48,698 bases of DNA from a virus. The DNA is taken from positions 1 through 48,698 of IMG/VR virus record IMGVR_UViG_3300037071_000430. One strand, written 5' to 3'. This document shows, piece after piece, positions 7,267 to 13,621 of this stretch. The position numbers were made by a program, and so were the translations under genes. Positions within the stretch are counted from its first letter, which is position 1. Each line of letters starts with the position of its first letter. The notes under the pieces are model-generated. The model saw only the letters and a program-made list of their open reading frames with translations. It ran no database searches and had not been told where the DNA came from.

Positions 7267-7820
7267 GGCTCGTGCCGTTTGCTGCTGGTGTGCCAAAGAT
7301 GGACGGCCTCTGGCATCGTCGTCAGCGGACGCCCTGCGCTGTCGTGGCTGAACACGTTGTGCCTGCGAGCCACGCCCAGGTCGGGCAGCGAGTCCAGGTA
7401 GTGCGCTCCCGAGACATCCACGGACCTAGCTGTGTCGGACTGGGGCTGCGCCATGATGCCGTCGATGGCGGCATCCAGCCATGGGTGCTCGGGTTCGGGG
7501 AACCACATGACGGCGCCCTCCCGCCTGCCGTCGTCCAGGGCTGCCGTGTACGGGCCGCCGACCATCAGCGTCTTTGACAGCGGGACCACATCGCAGTCCA
7601 GCCACAACCCGCCGAACCTGTACAGCGTCATGAGGCGGAAGATGTTGGAGTCGTGGCGCACGATGTCCTCGGCGCGCACCTGTTCGTAATCGATGGTGCC
7701 ATGGGCAAGCACGTCCAGCGTGGTGATGACATCCGCCCCCAGGGTCGAGCGCACGGTGGCCTCTATCCAGTCGTACCCCTCGAACTTGGGTCCGGCCCAG
7801 AACCTATGTACTGCCAACAT
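7263..7820 (-). CDS. Glycosyltransferase with DXD motif
   Basis: This 185-aa protein has the signature FRLMTLYRFGGLWLDCDVVP, with the metal and nucleotide-sugar-binding Asp75-Cys-Asp77. This is the core of the DXD-containing sugar transferases (Gly_transf_sug, OCH1-like). It is shorter than cellular relatives but retains the core up to HLWHTSSK near the end. It should transfer a sugar from a nucleotide sugar to an unknown acceptor, such as host surface glycan, phage DNA or phage protein. A strong AGGAGG site precedes the ATG. It sits among small early-type genes. Confidence 0.85.
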   Translation of the reverse strand: MLAVHRFWAGPKFEGYDWIEATVRSTLGADVITTLDVLAHGTIDYEQVRAEDIVRHDSNIFRLMTLYRFGGLWLDCDVVPLSKTLMVGGPYTAALDDGRREGAVMWFPEPEHPWLDAAIDGIMAQPQSDTARSVDVSGAHYLDSLPDLGVARRHNVFSHDSAGRPLTTMPEAVHLWHTSSKRHEP

Positions 7821-8031
7821 CGGTGCCTCCTATCCTTTCCACCGTGTAAACGGTCATGTCCAGGTCGTCCGTCATGGCCTGCGCTCGGACCCAGTGACGT
7901 TCGCACAACGGGTGCGCGAGCCGCGTCCAGACGTACTGCCGCCACAACCTCACGACGGCCGGGGCCTTGCAATACTTCGGTGCCCCATCGGGGTCCGTCT
8001 GCGCGTCGTACTGGCACTCGTCGTTAGTCAT
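7804..8031 (-). CDS. Hypothetical Cys/His-containing protein, 75 aa
   Basis: The protein contains ECQYDAQTDPDGAPKYCKAP and then PLCERHWVRA, so two or three Cys plus His could bind zinc (C-x16-C then CxxxH). It overlaps the glycosyltransferase start by 17 bases, and its own ATG overlaps the upstream stop (ATGA). I recognise no specific family. Confidence 0.55.
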   Translation of the reverse strand: MTNDECQYDAQTDPDGAPKYCKAPAVVRLWRQYVWTRLAHPLCERHWVRAQAMTDDLDMTVYTVERIGGTDVGST

Positions 8032-8315
8032 CGTCCGTCTTCATCATCCAGGTCGGCTCCGACCACGCCGTTGTCAAAGTCATCCTCGGTGTAATCGGCA
8101 TCGAGGATGTCGTTAGCATAGTCCAAGCTGCCTAGCGAACCGGGCTCAACCTCGTGCCGTGACGGGATGTAGTTTCCCCAGTAGTCCCGGTGCCCCTCGG
8201 GGCCCAGGATTGCCCGCCCGGACTCGATGTCGTCCATGCAGCCACGTCCTACGCTGCCTTCGAGCCGCCATGCCATGCCGCTGTTGATAAGCCCTTGTAC
8301 GCTAAAGTCCATCAT
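8028..8315 (-). CDS. Conserved-looking phage protein, 95 aa
   Basis: The start is the ATG at 8315, which overlaps the stop of the Cys-rich gene before it (ATGA). The N-terminal two thirds, with MAWRLEGSVGR, CMDDIESGRAILGPEG and YWGNYIPSRHEVEPGS, resembles a small protein I associate with many actinobacteriophage early regions. That association is from memory and unverified. The C terminus is very acidic (DADYTEDDFDNGVVGADLDD). The function is unknown. Confidence 0.65.
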   Translation of the reverse strand: MMDFSVQGLINSGMAWRLEGSVGRGCMDDIESGRAILGPEGHRDYWGNYIPSRHEVEPGSLGSLDYANDILDADYTEDDFDNGVVGADLDDEDGR

Positions 8316-8467
8316 CCTACCCTGCCTTCCCTGATGCACGTCCTACAAACCGGGGGCGCGGAGCATTTGCAGCTACACGCTACCTGGGCCGGTCGGCCGC
8401 ACGGACAGCGCGAGCCGATGGGCGGGACGATGCCGCCTCGGGTCTTGTCTCCGGGCTTGGCTATCAT
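8312..8467 (-). CDS. Small cysteine-rich protein, 51 aa
   Basis: This short frame has ATG at 8467 overlapping the upstream stop and TGA at 8312-8314 overlapping the downstream ATG, so both ends show the 4-base coupling seen across this operon. The protein has seven Cys in about 25 residues (RCPCGRPA, ACSCKCS, VCRTC), consistent with one or two zinc knuckles. It fills an otherwise 150-base hole in a gapless operon. No family is named. Confidence 0.6.
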   Translation of the reverse strand: MIAKPGDKTRGGIVPPIGSRCPCGRPAQVACSCKCSAPPVCRTCIREGRVG

Positions 8468-8853
8468 GTGCACACCACCCTTCCGTTGTTGTCTACCGTG
8501 ATGCCGTCATGGAACGGCTGGATGAGCATGCCGCGTGCCATGAGCCAGCGATGCCCGCGGTGCGACACAACCGCGACCGGCGAGTACGCGTTGACCCGGC
8601 TCCATGTCGTCCGGGTCCACCAGCCACCGGTCCTGAGCGTCGTGGTGCCGTCGCGATGGTACGTCACCACCGGAGTGTAATGCAGGATGACCTGGATGTC
8701 ATCGTCGTGGTACGCGTCGCGCATCAGGTACGTGTTGTTGCCTACCTTGCGCGAAGTACGGTTGCGTTCGGTGCGACCGGCCGACAGGTATCGGTCGGCG
8801 GTGGCCCAGTCGATGATATGGGCCGGTGGGAAGTACCCTGCCGAGAATGCCAT
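8464..8853 (-). CDS. Hypothetical protein, 129 aa
   Basis: An AAAGGAG site precedes the ATG at 8853. The protein is beta-rich, with segments such as DDIQVILHYTPVVTYHRDGT and TLRTGGWWTRTTWSRVNAY that suggest antiparallel strands. It has a basic Arg-rich linker (GRTERNRTSRK). It looks like a small globular early protein. I recall similar sequences in phages but cannot name a function. Confidence 0.6.
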   Translation of the reverse strand: MAFSAGYFPPAHIIDWATADRYLSAGRTERNRTSRKVGNNTYLMRDAYHDDDIQVILHYTPVVTYHRDGTTTLRTGGWWTRTTWSRVNAYSPVAVVSHRGHRWLMARGMLIQPFHDGITVDNNGRVVCT

Positions 8854-8870
8854 CGTTTATACGCTCCTTT

Positions 8871-9467
8871 CTAGAACCCTAGGGTTAGCTGGCGCGAGCG
8901 GATGGCTAGCCATACCGTCGCTTGGACATGATGTACTGGCGCGTCGAGCGCCATGGCGGCCGATGCATATGCATAGGCTACGTCAGGGTAGGCTCGCGGC
9001 GACACTTGGGAATATGTCAGAAGCGTAGCGGCGCGCACGGCCCATGTGTCAATGACTGCCGTGCCTTCGGTGCCAGCGGTCAGGATGGCGGTGTAGAACG
9101 CGCGCGTCTTCGGCCCGCGGAGCACGTCGAGCACGTTCGACCCTGCTAGCACGGCATCGGCCTTCCGGCAGCTACCGCCGAGCGCGCCGCTGGCGCGACC
9201 ATCCGATAGCGCACGTCGTGCCAGTTCGAGGTTGCGCGACCATTCGACTTGCGGCGACAGCGCCGCGACCACGCCGGCAGCCACGCTCAGCGGTCGGCGC
9301 GAGTCGCGCGCCATGCTGGCGCATAGCTCATGCGCTGTCGCGTACCATGCCCGACCTTCGGCGCGTACCGTGTCGTCGGCGGTGCCGTACCATGCAGTGA
9401 CGTTAGCGGTCATGGCAGCCACGGACACGCCGGCTCGGCGCGTCAGCGCGCGCCCGCTCGTGCTCAC
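8871..9467 (-). CDS. Conserved phage protein, tentatively HhH-glycosylase-like
   Basis: From the GTG at 9467, overlapping the upstream stop (GTGA), this is 198 aa. ATGs at 9470 and 9413 are alternatives. The core has AAGVVAALSPQVEWSRNLEL, then GPKTRAFYTAILTAGTEG and VIDTWAVRAA, a pattern that recalls helix-hairpin-helix DNA glycosylases (a helical bundle, a GPKTRAF turn, and an acidic Asp after a hydrophobic strand). That fold is my inference and could be wrong. The codon choice is rich in CGCG-type words and less GC3-biased than the virion genes. Confidence 0.55.
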   Translation of the reverse strand: MSTSGRALTRRAGVSVAAMTANVTAWYGTADDTVRAEGRAWYATAHELCASMARDSRRPLSVAAGVVAALSPQVEWSRNLELARRALSDGRASGALGGSCRKADAVLAGSNVLDVLRGPKTRAFYTAILTAGTEGTAVIDTWAVRAATLLTYSQVSPRAYPDVAYAYASAAMALDAPVHHVQATVWLAIRSRQLTLGF

Positions 9468-9775
9468 CATCCGCTTACCGTGCCAAACTCTAACTCCAGT
9501 GCGGCGAGGATGTCTCGCGCGGCGCTGTAGCGCGTGGTGTTGTCGGCAGGTGCGTAGCGTAGGGCGTCCTCGATAATCTCCAGCGCGATGCCTTCGGGAT
9601 ACGGCTCGAATATCCATCCGCCGCACGTATCGCAGGACAGTCCTCGGTTATCCTCGTCCATGTGGGAGAACAACGCGGTAAGGTCAGACTCGTCCGTGAT
9701 GCGGCCGTTTAAGCAATCCGCATGGACGGCGAACCCGTCGCCGATGTAACCGTAAACCCGAGTGTCTACCATCAT
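9464..9775 (-). CDS. Hypothetical Cys-containing protein, 103 aa
   Basis: The ATG at 9775 overlaps the upstream stop (ATGA). The protein contains HADCLNGR and then LSCDTCGGWIFEP, giving H/C-x-C and CxxC elements that could bind one zinc. A helical C terminus (GIALEIIEDALRYAP, YSAARDILAALELEF) follows. No family is recognised. Confidence 0.55.
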   Translation of the reverse strand: MMVDTRVYGYIGDGFAVHADCLNGRITDESDLTALFSHMDEDNRGLSCDTCGGWIFEPYPEGIALEIIEDALRYAPADNTTRYSAARDILAALELEFGTVSGW

Positions 9776-9981
9776 GGGAGTCGGTCTCCTGACTGTAGCG
9801 TTTCGACGTGGACGGTATCTTCCCAAGTATAGCTCGCGCGCAATGGCGGCCCATCCGTGATGTAGCGCGCGATTAGGGCATCCTCGAACGTTCGCGCGTC
9901 ACGTGCGGTCAGGAACGGCCCGAAGTATTCGGGGAGGTCGTCGCCAGAGTCGGAAACGACTATGTAAGCGTAGTCGTCCAT
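9772..9981 (-). CDS. Hypothetical protein, 69 aa
   Basis: This small acidic protein begins MDDYAYIVVSDSGDDLPEYFG and has a central helix (DARTFEDALIARYI). A leader motif AGAAAGCGAGTA lies just upstream of its ATG and is shared with the gene at 9985-10350. The function is unknown. Confidence 0.5.
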   Translation of the reverse strand: MDDYAYIVVSDSGDDLPEYFGPFLTARDARTFEDALIARYITDGPPLRASYTWEDTVHVETLQSGDRLP

Positions 9982-9984
9982 GGG

Positions 9985-10350
9985 TTACTCGCTTTCTCGC
10001 ACGGTTAGCGTGCGCTTGTCCGTGATGTGATACACCGCAAGCTCGCCACGTTCGGCAGCGAGCCTCAGCGCATCGTCCGTGGACTCGATCAGTTCGATAG
10101 CGTCGATGTACAGCCTCCCATCGTCTATCCATGTCCCGATGATGCGGGCGCCGCTAGTCAGTAGGTCCAAGTAGGCATTGCCGAACGCTAGCCTCCGATG
10201 GTATCCGTCGCCGGACGCGTCCAGCACGATGCCGGGGAGGCTACCGCCCACGGCCCACGGTCCCGATGTGACGGGCTCCAACGTCAACGCGTCGAACGTC
10301 CCGCCACCATTCCGGAGGGTATCGTCTAGTGCGTCTGATATGGTGCGCAT
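9985..10350 (-). CDS. Hypothetical protein, 121 aa
   Basis: The ATG at 10350 is preceded by the AGAAAGCGAGTA motif that also precedes the next gene, which supports this start over upstream in-frame ones. The protein is mixed alpha/beta, with GSLPGIVLDASGDGYHRRLA and ARIIGTWIDDGRLYIDAIEL forming likely strands. No Cys or membrane segment is seen. The family is unrecognised. Confidence 0.55.
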   Translation of the reverse strand: MRTISDALDDTLRNGGGTFDALTLEPVTSGPWAVGGSLPGIVLDASGDGYHRRLAFGNAYLDLLTSGARIIGTWIDDGRLYIDAIELIESTDDALRLAAERGELAVYHITDKRTLTVRESE

Positions 10351-10375
10351 CGTAGGGTACTCGCTTTCTGTCCGT

Positions 10376-10936
10376 TTAAACAGACGGATACAGGAAATGC
10401 CCGAATGGGCAGGATGGCAAGCCGTAGTCAATCCATGTCCGGGTCGTCCGGACGGTGTAACCGCATTCGCATTGCAGCTTGAGCATGCGCGTCGTCTGGC
10501 GAGGGATGCTGGCGTCGGCGATGCCGGCATGGTCCAGCGGCCCTAGACGTTCGGACAGCGCACGTAACGTAGTCGCCAGCTCGGGCGATGCGCTAGTGGC
10601 GGTCCACGGCTTGATTAGTCCACACTTAGCTGCCAGTGAGCTAAACGGCTTGCGATGTCCGGACCCTACGGGCACGGACGCATGGACTAGCTCGTGTAGC
10701 AGCACGTCCAGCATCCTAACCGGGTCGGTGAGCACTGGCGAGATGAACACCGCGTGCCTGCCGTCAGCGACCGCCGAAGGGCTCCAGCATTGGCCTATCG
10801 CACGCGCGCGGCCATGGGAACCGCGAGGGAACCCGATTGACACGCGCACGCCGGCCGGAACGGTCGCGCCATTCGGCGCGAGGATGTCCGTTGACAGCGC
10901 ATCGGCGGCCGACAGCAGCCAGTCCTCGCGTGTCAT
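10376..10936 (-). CDS. SprT-like zinc metalloprotease
   Basis: This 186-aa protein has LLHELVHASVPVGSGHRKPF, with HExxH at His81-Glu82-His85 and a third ligand candidate His94. That matches the SprT/Spartan-type site. The C terminus carries a zinc ribbon, with LQCECGYTVRTTR and LPSCPFGHFL. Cellular relatives cleave DNA-protein crosslinks. Phage relatives are common in actinobacteriophages, but their substrate is not established as far as I know. It overlaps the upstream gene by ATGA. After the stop there is a 25-base gap containing a GTTTAAAC site. Confidence 0.85.
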   Translation of the reverse strand: MTREDWLLSAADALSTDILAPNGATVPAGVRVSIGFPRGSHGRARAIGQCWSPSAVADGRHAVFISPVLTDPVRMLDVLLHELVHASVPVGSGHRKPFSSLAAKCGLIKPWTATSASPELATTLRALSERLGPLDHAGIADASIPRQTTRMLKLQCECGYTVRTTRTWIDYGLPSCPFGHFLYPSV

Positions 10937-11154
10937 GGCCGGCCACCGTACGTTGTCCGGTGACTTCCCATGGCACGTAGCAGTCCGCTGCGGGATGCCG
11001 CGGTACCGCGCACGCGCTCGGCATCTAGGTCCAGCCTAGACATGTCGATGTACGGTGACTTGCGGCCGCGCGTAGGCTTTCCTGAGACTGGAGGCCGGAA
11101 CCCTGCGGCCTGTTCGCGCGCCATGGCGCGCTGTCGAACGTAGTCGTCCATCAT
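10933..11154 (-). CDS. Hypothetical protein, 73 aa
   Basis: Two adjacent ATGs (11154, 11151) follow a GCACGGGAGTACAG leader also found before the gene at 11717. The protein is basic, with Arg/Pro-rich GFRPPVSGKPTRGRKSPY, and lacks Cys. It may be nucleic-acid binding. A perfect 12-bp hairpin (11205-11234) separates it from the gene upstream, so it may have its own promoter or be partly insulated. Confidence 0.5.
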   Translation of the reverse strand: MMDDYVRQRAMAREQAAGFRPPVSGKPTRGRKSPYIDMSRLDLDAERVRGTAASRSGLLRAMGSHRTTYGGRP

Positions 11155-11204
11155 CGTGCTGTACTCCCGTGCTGTCCAGCTAGGCTAGTCTGGCCTAGTC
11201 ACTC

Positions 11205-11234
11205 TGGCGCCTGATCGGCGAGGATCAGGCGCCA
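11205..11234 (-). terminator. Perfect 12-bp hairpin, probable terminator
   Basis: The arm at 11205-11216 (TGGCGCCTGATC) pairs exactly with 11223-11234 across a 6-base loop GGCGAG. It lies 12 bases past the stop of the leftward gene 11246-11572. No U-tract follows on either strand, as is common for terminators in high-GC hosts. It may also be a partial terminator that sets the level of downstream genes. Confidence 0.5.
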
Positions 11235-11245
11235 TGATGACAAGT

Positions 11246-11572
11246 CTAGACGTTCCGGATAATGGCGATGGCACGCTCCGCGGCGGACTCGAACGCATCG
11301 GCCGATGCCGGCGACACGGCTTGCACGAGCGCGCGAGACTCCCAAAGCACGTTTCCTAGGTATTGGCACACGTCATCCCGAGTGTAGTCTGTCGGAGGGT
11401 AGTGCACCGATGCCATGCCTGCGTTGCTGGCGATGTTGAGCATGGTCCGGACTAGCCTACGCTCGCGCGGAGTCAAGTCGGTGTCAGCGTAGCCTTTGTC
11501 CACGTTGTCGGAGTAGGTCCGGACGATGTCGCGATAGGTCATCCGGATTGACGGTCGTTCGGTCGTTCCCAT
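11246..11572 (-). CDS. Hypothetical protein, 108 aa
   Basis: The ATG at 11572 is chosen because GGAAGG lies 9 bases upstream; an ATG at 11581 touches that site and is less likely. The protein is helical, with TPRERRLVRTMLNIASNAGM and a C-terminal ADAFESAAERAIAIIRNV. No motif is recognised. Synonymous codon use is less GC3-rich than in the virion genes. Confidence 0.55.
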   Translation of the reverse strand: MGTTERPSIRMTYRDIVRTYSDNVDKGYADTDLTPRERRLVRTMLNIASNAGMASVHYPPTDYTRDDVCQYLGNVLWESRALVQAVSPASADAFESAAERAIAIIRNV

Positions 11573-11573
11573 G

Positions 11574-11717
11574 TCAGGCATCCTTCCGTGTCTGTGCAAG
11601 TCGCTCTGTTCGGAACGCGGACCATTCGGAACGGTACGCCTCCGTCCATTCCTCGCGAGTGATGAGGCCGCGTCGGCGGTAATCGTCTAGGCGCGCGAGC
11701 CGTTCGGTGCGTGTCAT
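11574..11717 (-). CDS. SHOCT-like small protein, 47 aa; first gene of the leftward unit
   Basis: From the ATG at 11717 the protein is only 47 aa, nearly all two short helices: RLARLDDYRRRGLITREEW and EAYRSEWSAFRTERLAQTRK. The pattern L-x2-L-x3-G-x-I/L-T-x-E-E resembles SHOCT-type modules, which are usually protein-interaction tails. The frame upstream to 11879 looks non-coding. A GCACGGGAGTACAG leader precedes it. It is the first gene transcribed from the divergent region. Confidence 0.5.
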   Translation of the reverse strand: MTRTERLARLDDYRRRGLITREEWTEAYRSEWSAFRTERLAQTRKDA

Positions 11718-11756
11718 GGGTGCCTGTACTCCCGTGCGTTGAGTGGAACAGTCACC

Positions 11757-11785
11757 ACAATGAGACTTGCGCCAGAAGTTGTCAA
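11757..11785 (-). promoter_or_regulatory. Leftward promoter candidate
   Basis: On the minus strand a perfect -35 TTGACA (11785-11780) is followed after 17 bases by CATTGT (11762-11757), a weak -10 with 3 of 6 consensus bases. Transcription would begin about 33 bases before the ATG at 11717, with GGGAG in the leader. It is placed correctly to drive the leftward operon. Confidence 0.45.
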
Positions 11786-11926
11786 GCATATCCCCATAGG
11801 GAACTAGGGAATAGGCAAGGGTAGGCGACGAGGCAGGGTGAGGGAAGAGGCACAGGCATTCTCTCGACCATTGTCTCACCAGTGAGCCTCAGACACCCCT
11901 ACCCTGTAAGACTAACCTACGTTAGT

Positions 11927-11959
11927 AGTACACATGGTGTGAATAGTACGCATGGTGTG
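11927..11959. repeat. Two-copy direct repeat, 18-bp period
   Basis: AGTACACATGGTGTG (11927-11941) is repeated as AGTACGCATGGTGTG (11945-11959), one mismatch in 15, with an 18-bp period. The near two-helical-turn spacing suits a dimeric DNA-binding protein or an iteron. No copy was noticed elsewhere in the window. Confidence 0.7.
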
Positions 11960-12005
11960 GAGTGATGACACGCTGCGAACCTTCCGATGACGGCTGGAGG
12001 CGGGT

Positions 12006-12041
12006 GGGGTAGCAGGGGTTTGGGGGGTACGTCTGGGGGGG
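12006..12041 (+). other. Canonical G-quadruplex motif
   Basis: Four runs of at least four G occur on the plus strand, at 12006-12009, 12015-12018, 12022-12027 and 12035-12041, separated by loops of 5, 3 and 7 bases. This satisfies the standard G4 rule with four tetrads. It lies within the divergent control region, just before a C-rich segment. Confidence 0.7.
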
Positions 12042-12214
12042 AAGAGATACCCTCAAACCACAAGCACAACCCAGGTCCAGACCCTCCCTTGGCACCTCGT
12101 GCCGCTAGCTCTGAAAGCCCTTCTGGAGGCTCAAACTACCCCTAAGTACCCCTTTTCGACCTATTTTCGGGATTTCCCGTGCATTTTTTGTCACGGATCG
12201 CGTTTTGACCTGCA

Positions 12215-12226
12215 CTCTATATAGAG
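12215..12226. promoter_or_regulatory. AT-rich 12-bp palindrome upstream of the rightward virion genes
   Basis: CTCTATATAGAG is a perfect palindrome. TTGACC lies just upstream (12205-12210), but at 7 bases it is too close to TATATA to be a normal -35 partner. The site could be a -10 region or an operator for the rightward transcript. Confidence 0.4.
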
Positions 12227-12248
12227 GAGTCGTATTGCTGTCTGATGA

Positions 12249-12289
12249 AGACCGTCCTTCGAGCCCTGGGGGGCTCAAGGACTGGGTCT
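12249..12289 (+). other. Long leader hairpin before the rightward genes
   Basis: Three helices stack. AGACC (12249-12253) pairs with GGTCT (12285-12289), GTCCTT (12254-12259) with AAGGAC (12277-12282), and GAGCCC (12261-12266) with GGGCTC (12271-12276). They are broken only by a bulged C and a 2-base bulge, with loop TGGG. No U-tract follows, so it may be an attenuator, an mRNA 5' stabiliser or a processing site. Confidence 0.6.
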
Positions 12290-12360
12290 GATGGCGGCAC
12301 GGAACGGGGAGAGATGGGGACAAAGGGCTCGCTTAAGGCTAGGTGTGCCCTGGAGGGAAG

Positions 12361-12678
12361 ATGCACGAGGACGGGCTGACGGAGCACTCCTGGAAGACGA
12401 TCAGCGTGATGGAACAGGGCGCCCTGATGCCGGCGTGGACGTACTGCCCGGACTGTGGGCTGTCGGCTTACGCGCTCCTGATGGACCAGATGGTCACGGG
12501 GCTCGCGAAGGCGTCGATGGAGCGTCCGCCGGACGTGCCGGACGCGCCCGAGGGGGCCTCGGAACCCCGCCCCAGGACCCACGCCCAGGTCACGCGGAGC
12601 TTCCGGGCCGCCAACGACATGAACCTGCTGTTCAGCGGCGTGGGGTTCGACCTCGGCCGCGCGAGCACCCTTGAGTAG
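12361..12678 (+). CDS. Hypothetical protein, first gene of the rightward virion unit
   Basis: The ATG at 12361 follows a strong GGAGGG site. The 105-aa protein has one CPDCG pair and a His near the N terminus, then a Pro-rich acidic linker (PPDVPDAPEGASEPRPR) and a short basic helix. No domain is recognised. Another frame is open in the same DNA but its composition is that of a shadow. Confidence 0.55.
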   Translation: MHEDGLTEHSWKTISVMEQGALMPAWTYCPDCGLSAYALLMDQMVTGLAKASMERPPDVPDAPEGASEPRPRTHAQVTRSFRAANDMNLLFSGVGFDLGRASTLE

Positions 12679-12692
12679 CGCACAGGAGAGAG

Positions 12693-12956
12693 ATGACCAT
12701 CCCCGAATGGCTTGACGAGAGCGGGACCCCGATCTCCGGCGATGTGGCAAGCCTCTACGAGTGGGCCGCCAACGCCGTGGCCGAGATCGACGCCACCGTA
12801 ACCGCCCTGGAGGCCCGCGTGGCCGCCATCGAACAGGTGTTCGAGCCAGATGACGACTTCGACTTCGGGTTCGCGAGCGACGCGCCCGAGATCGACCCTG
12901 CTGGCGGCGTGGACGGCGAGGACCCGGACCCCTACGAGGGCGACATCGATGGCTAA
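12693..12956 (+). CDS. Hypothetical acidic protein with coiled coil, 87 aa
   Basis: AGGAGAG precedes the ATG. The middle of the protein (VAEIDATVTALEARVAAIEQVF) is a short coiled coil, and the C terminus is very acidic (EPDDDFDFGF, then DGEDPDPYEGDIDG). This looks like an interaction or scaffolding-type accessory protein. The function is unknown. Confidence 0.55.
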   Translation: MTIPEWLDESGTPISGDVASLYEWAANAVAEIDATVTALEARVAAIEQVFEPDDDFDFGFASDAPEIDPAGGVDGEDPDPYEGDIDG

Positions 12957-13218
12957 GGCGCAGCCGCAGACCCCGATCAGGGGTCCGGCCAAGGCCGGCT
13001 CCGGGAAGGCCGCGATCATGGCCGCAGGTGGCGGCAGGAAGGCCCTCCGGACGTTCCGCAGCCTGCCCGAGGCGTCCCGCAAGGCCTTGAAGGCCAACCC
13101 CGGCATCCTGGGGCAGCTCACGAGCATCCGCGAGACCCGTGCCGCCAGTGGCCGGGGACGCATCAGCGGGACCACACCCGCACAATCCAAGCTACTCAAG
13201 AAGGGCGCGAGGAACTGA
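12949..13218 (+). CDS. Small basic Ala/Lys/Arg-rich protein, 89 aa
   Basis: The ATG at 12949 overlaps the acidic gene upstream by 8 bases. The protein is highly basic, with GPAKAGSGKAAIMAAGGGRKA and RTFRSLPEASRKALKANPG, and lacks Cys. It may bind DNA or an acidic partner such as the preceding protein. The stop overlaps the next ATG (TGATG). Confidence 0.5.
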   Translation: MAKAQPQTPIRGPAKAGSGKAAIMAAGGGRKALRTFRSLPEASRKALKANPGILGQLTSIRETRAASGRGRISGTTPAQSKLLKKGARN

Positions 13219-13538
13219 TGGCATCCAAGTACAAGGGCCCCGTCCACGAGGCCGTCAGGTCCGGGTTGAAGTCCCTGGGGGTCAACATCGGCGGCTCCAA
13301 AACCGTGAGCGTGCGGAAGCAGCCCACCGTGCCGAAGACCGACAAGACCTACCGGACCAACCCGTTCTTCGAGCAGATGAAGCGCAGGAACGCCGGGGCC
13401 ACGGCCGAGGGCGCCGAGGAGACCGTCAGGAACTCGCGGCTGGTGAGCACGCTGCCGAAGGCCCCCAAGCCGAAGGCGAAGGCCCCGGCCAAGGCCCGCA
13501 CCACCAAGGTGTCGGCCAAGTCCCGGAAGCGGTACTAG
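13218..13538 (+). CDS. Lys-rich basic protein, 106 aa
   Basis: The N-terminal half looks globular (GPVHEAVRSGLKSLGVNIGG), and the C terminus is a histone-tail-like run of Lys, Pro and Ala (PKAPKPKAKAPAKARTTK). Such tails bind nucleic acid. Together with the preceding gene it gives two consecutive basic proteins at the start of the virion unit, perhaps DNA-condensing or packaged proteins. This role is inferred. Confidence 0.55.
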   Translation: MASKYKGPVHEAVRSGLKSLGVNIGGSKTVSVRKQPTVPKTDKTYRTNPFFEQMKRRNAGATAEGAEETVRNSRLVSTLPKAPKPKAKAPAKARTTKVSAKSRKRY

Positions 13539-13621
13539 ACATCAGGCTCCAGCGGGCGACCGCTCGGGCCCTCGCCCAGGCATCGGGCAATCGGCCGGCC
13601 CCGTCCCCGAACCGGGGAGCG

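Larger units (their letters stand above)
11718..12360. promoter_or_regulatory. Gene-free divergent control region
   Basis: This 643-bp stretch separates the leftward early-type genes from the rightward virion genes. I find no convincing gene in it. It holds a leftward promoter candidate, an 18-bp-period direct repeat, a G-quadruplex motif followed by a C-rich stretch, an AT-rich segment with a 12-bp palindrome, and a long leader hairpin. The composition is far less coding-like than elsewhere. It is the best candidate for a main transcription switch and possibly for the replication origin. Confidence 0.7.

Noticed and set aside
12241-12290. CTGATGA next to a hairpin suggested a hammerhead ribozyme.
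   Set aside because: The required GAAA core and the stem I/III arrangement are absent; it is better explained as a leader hairpin.
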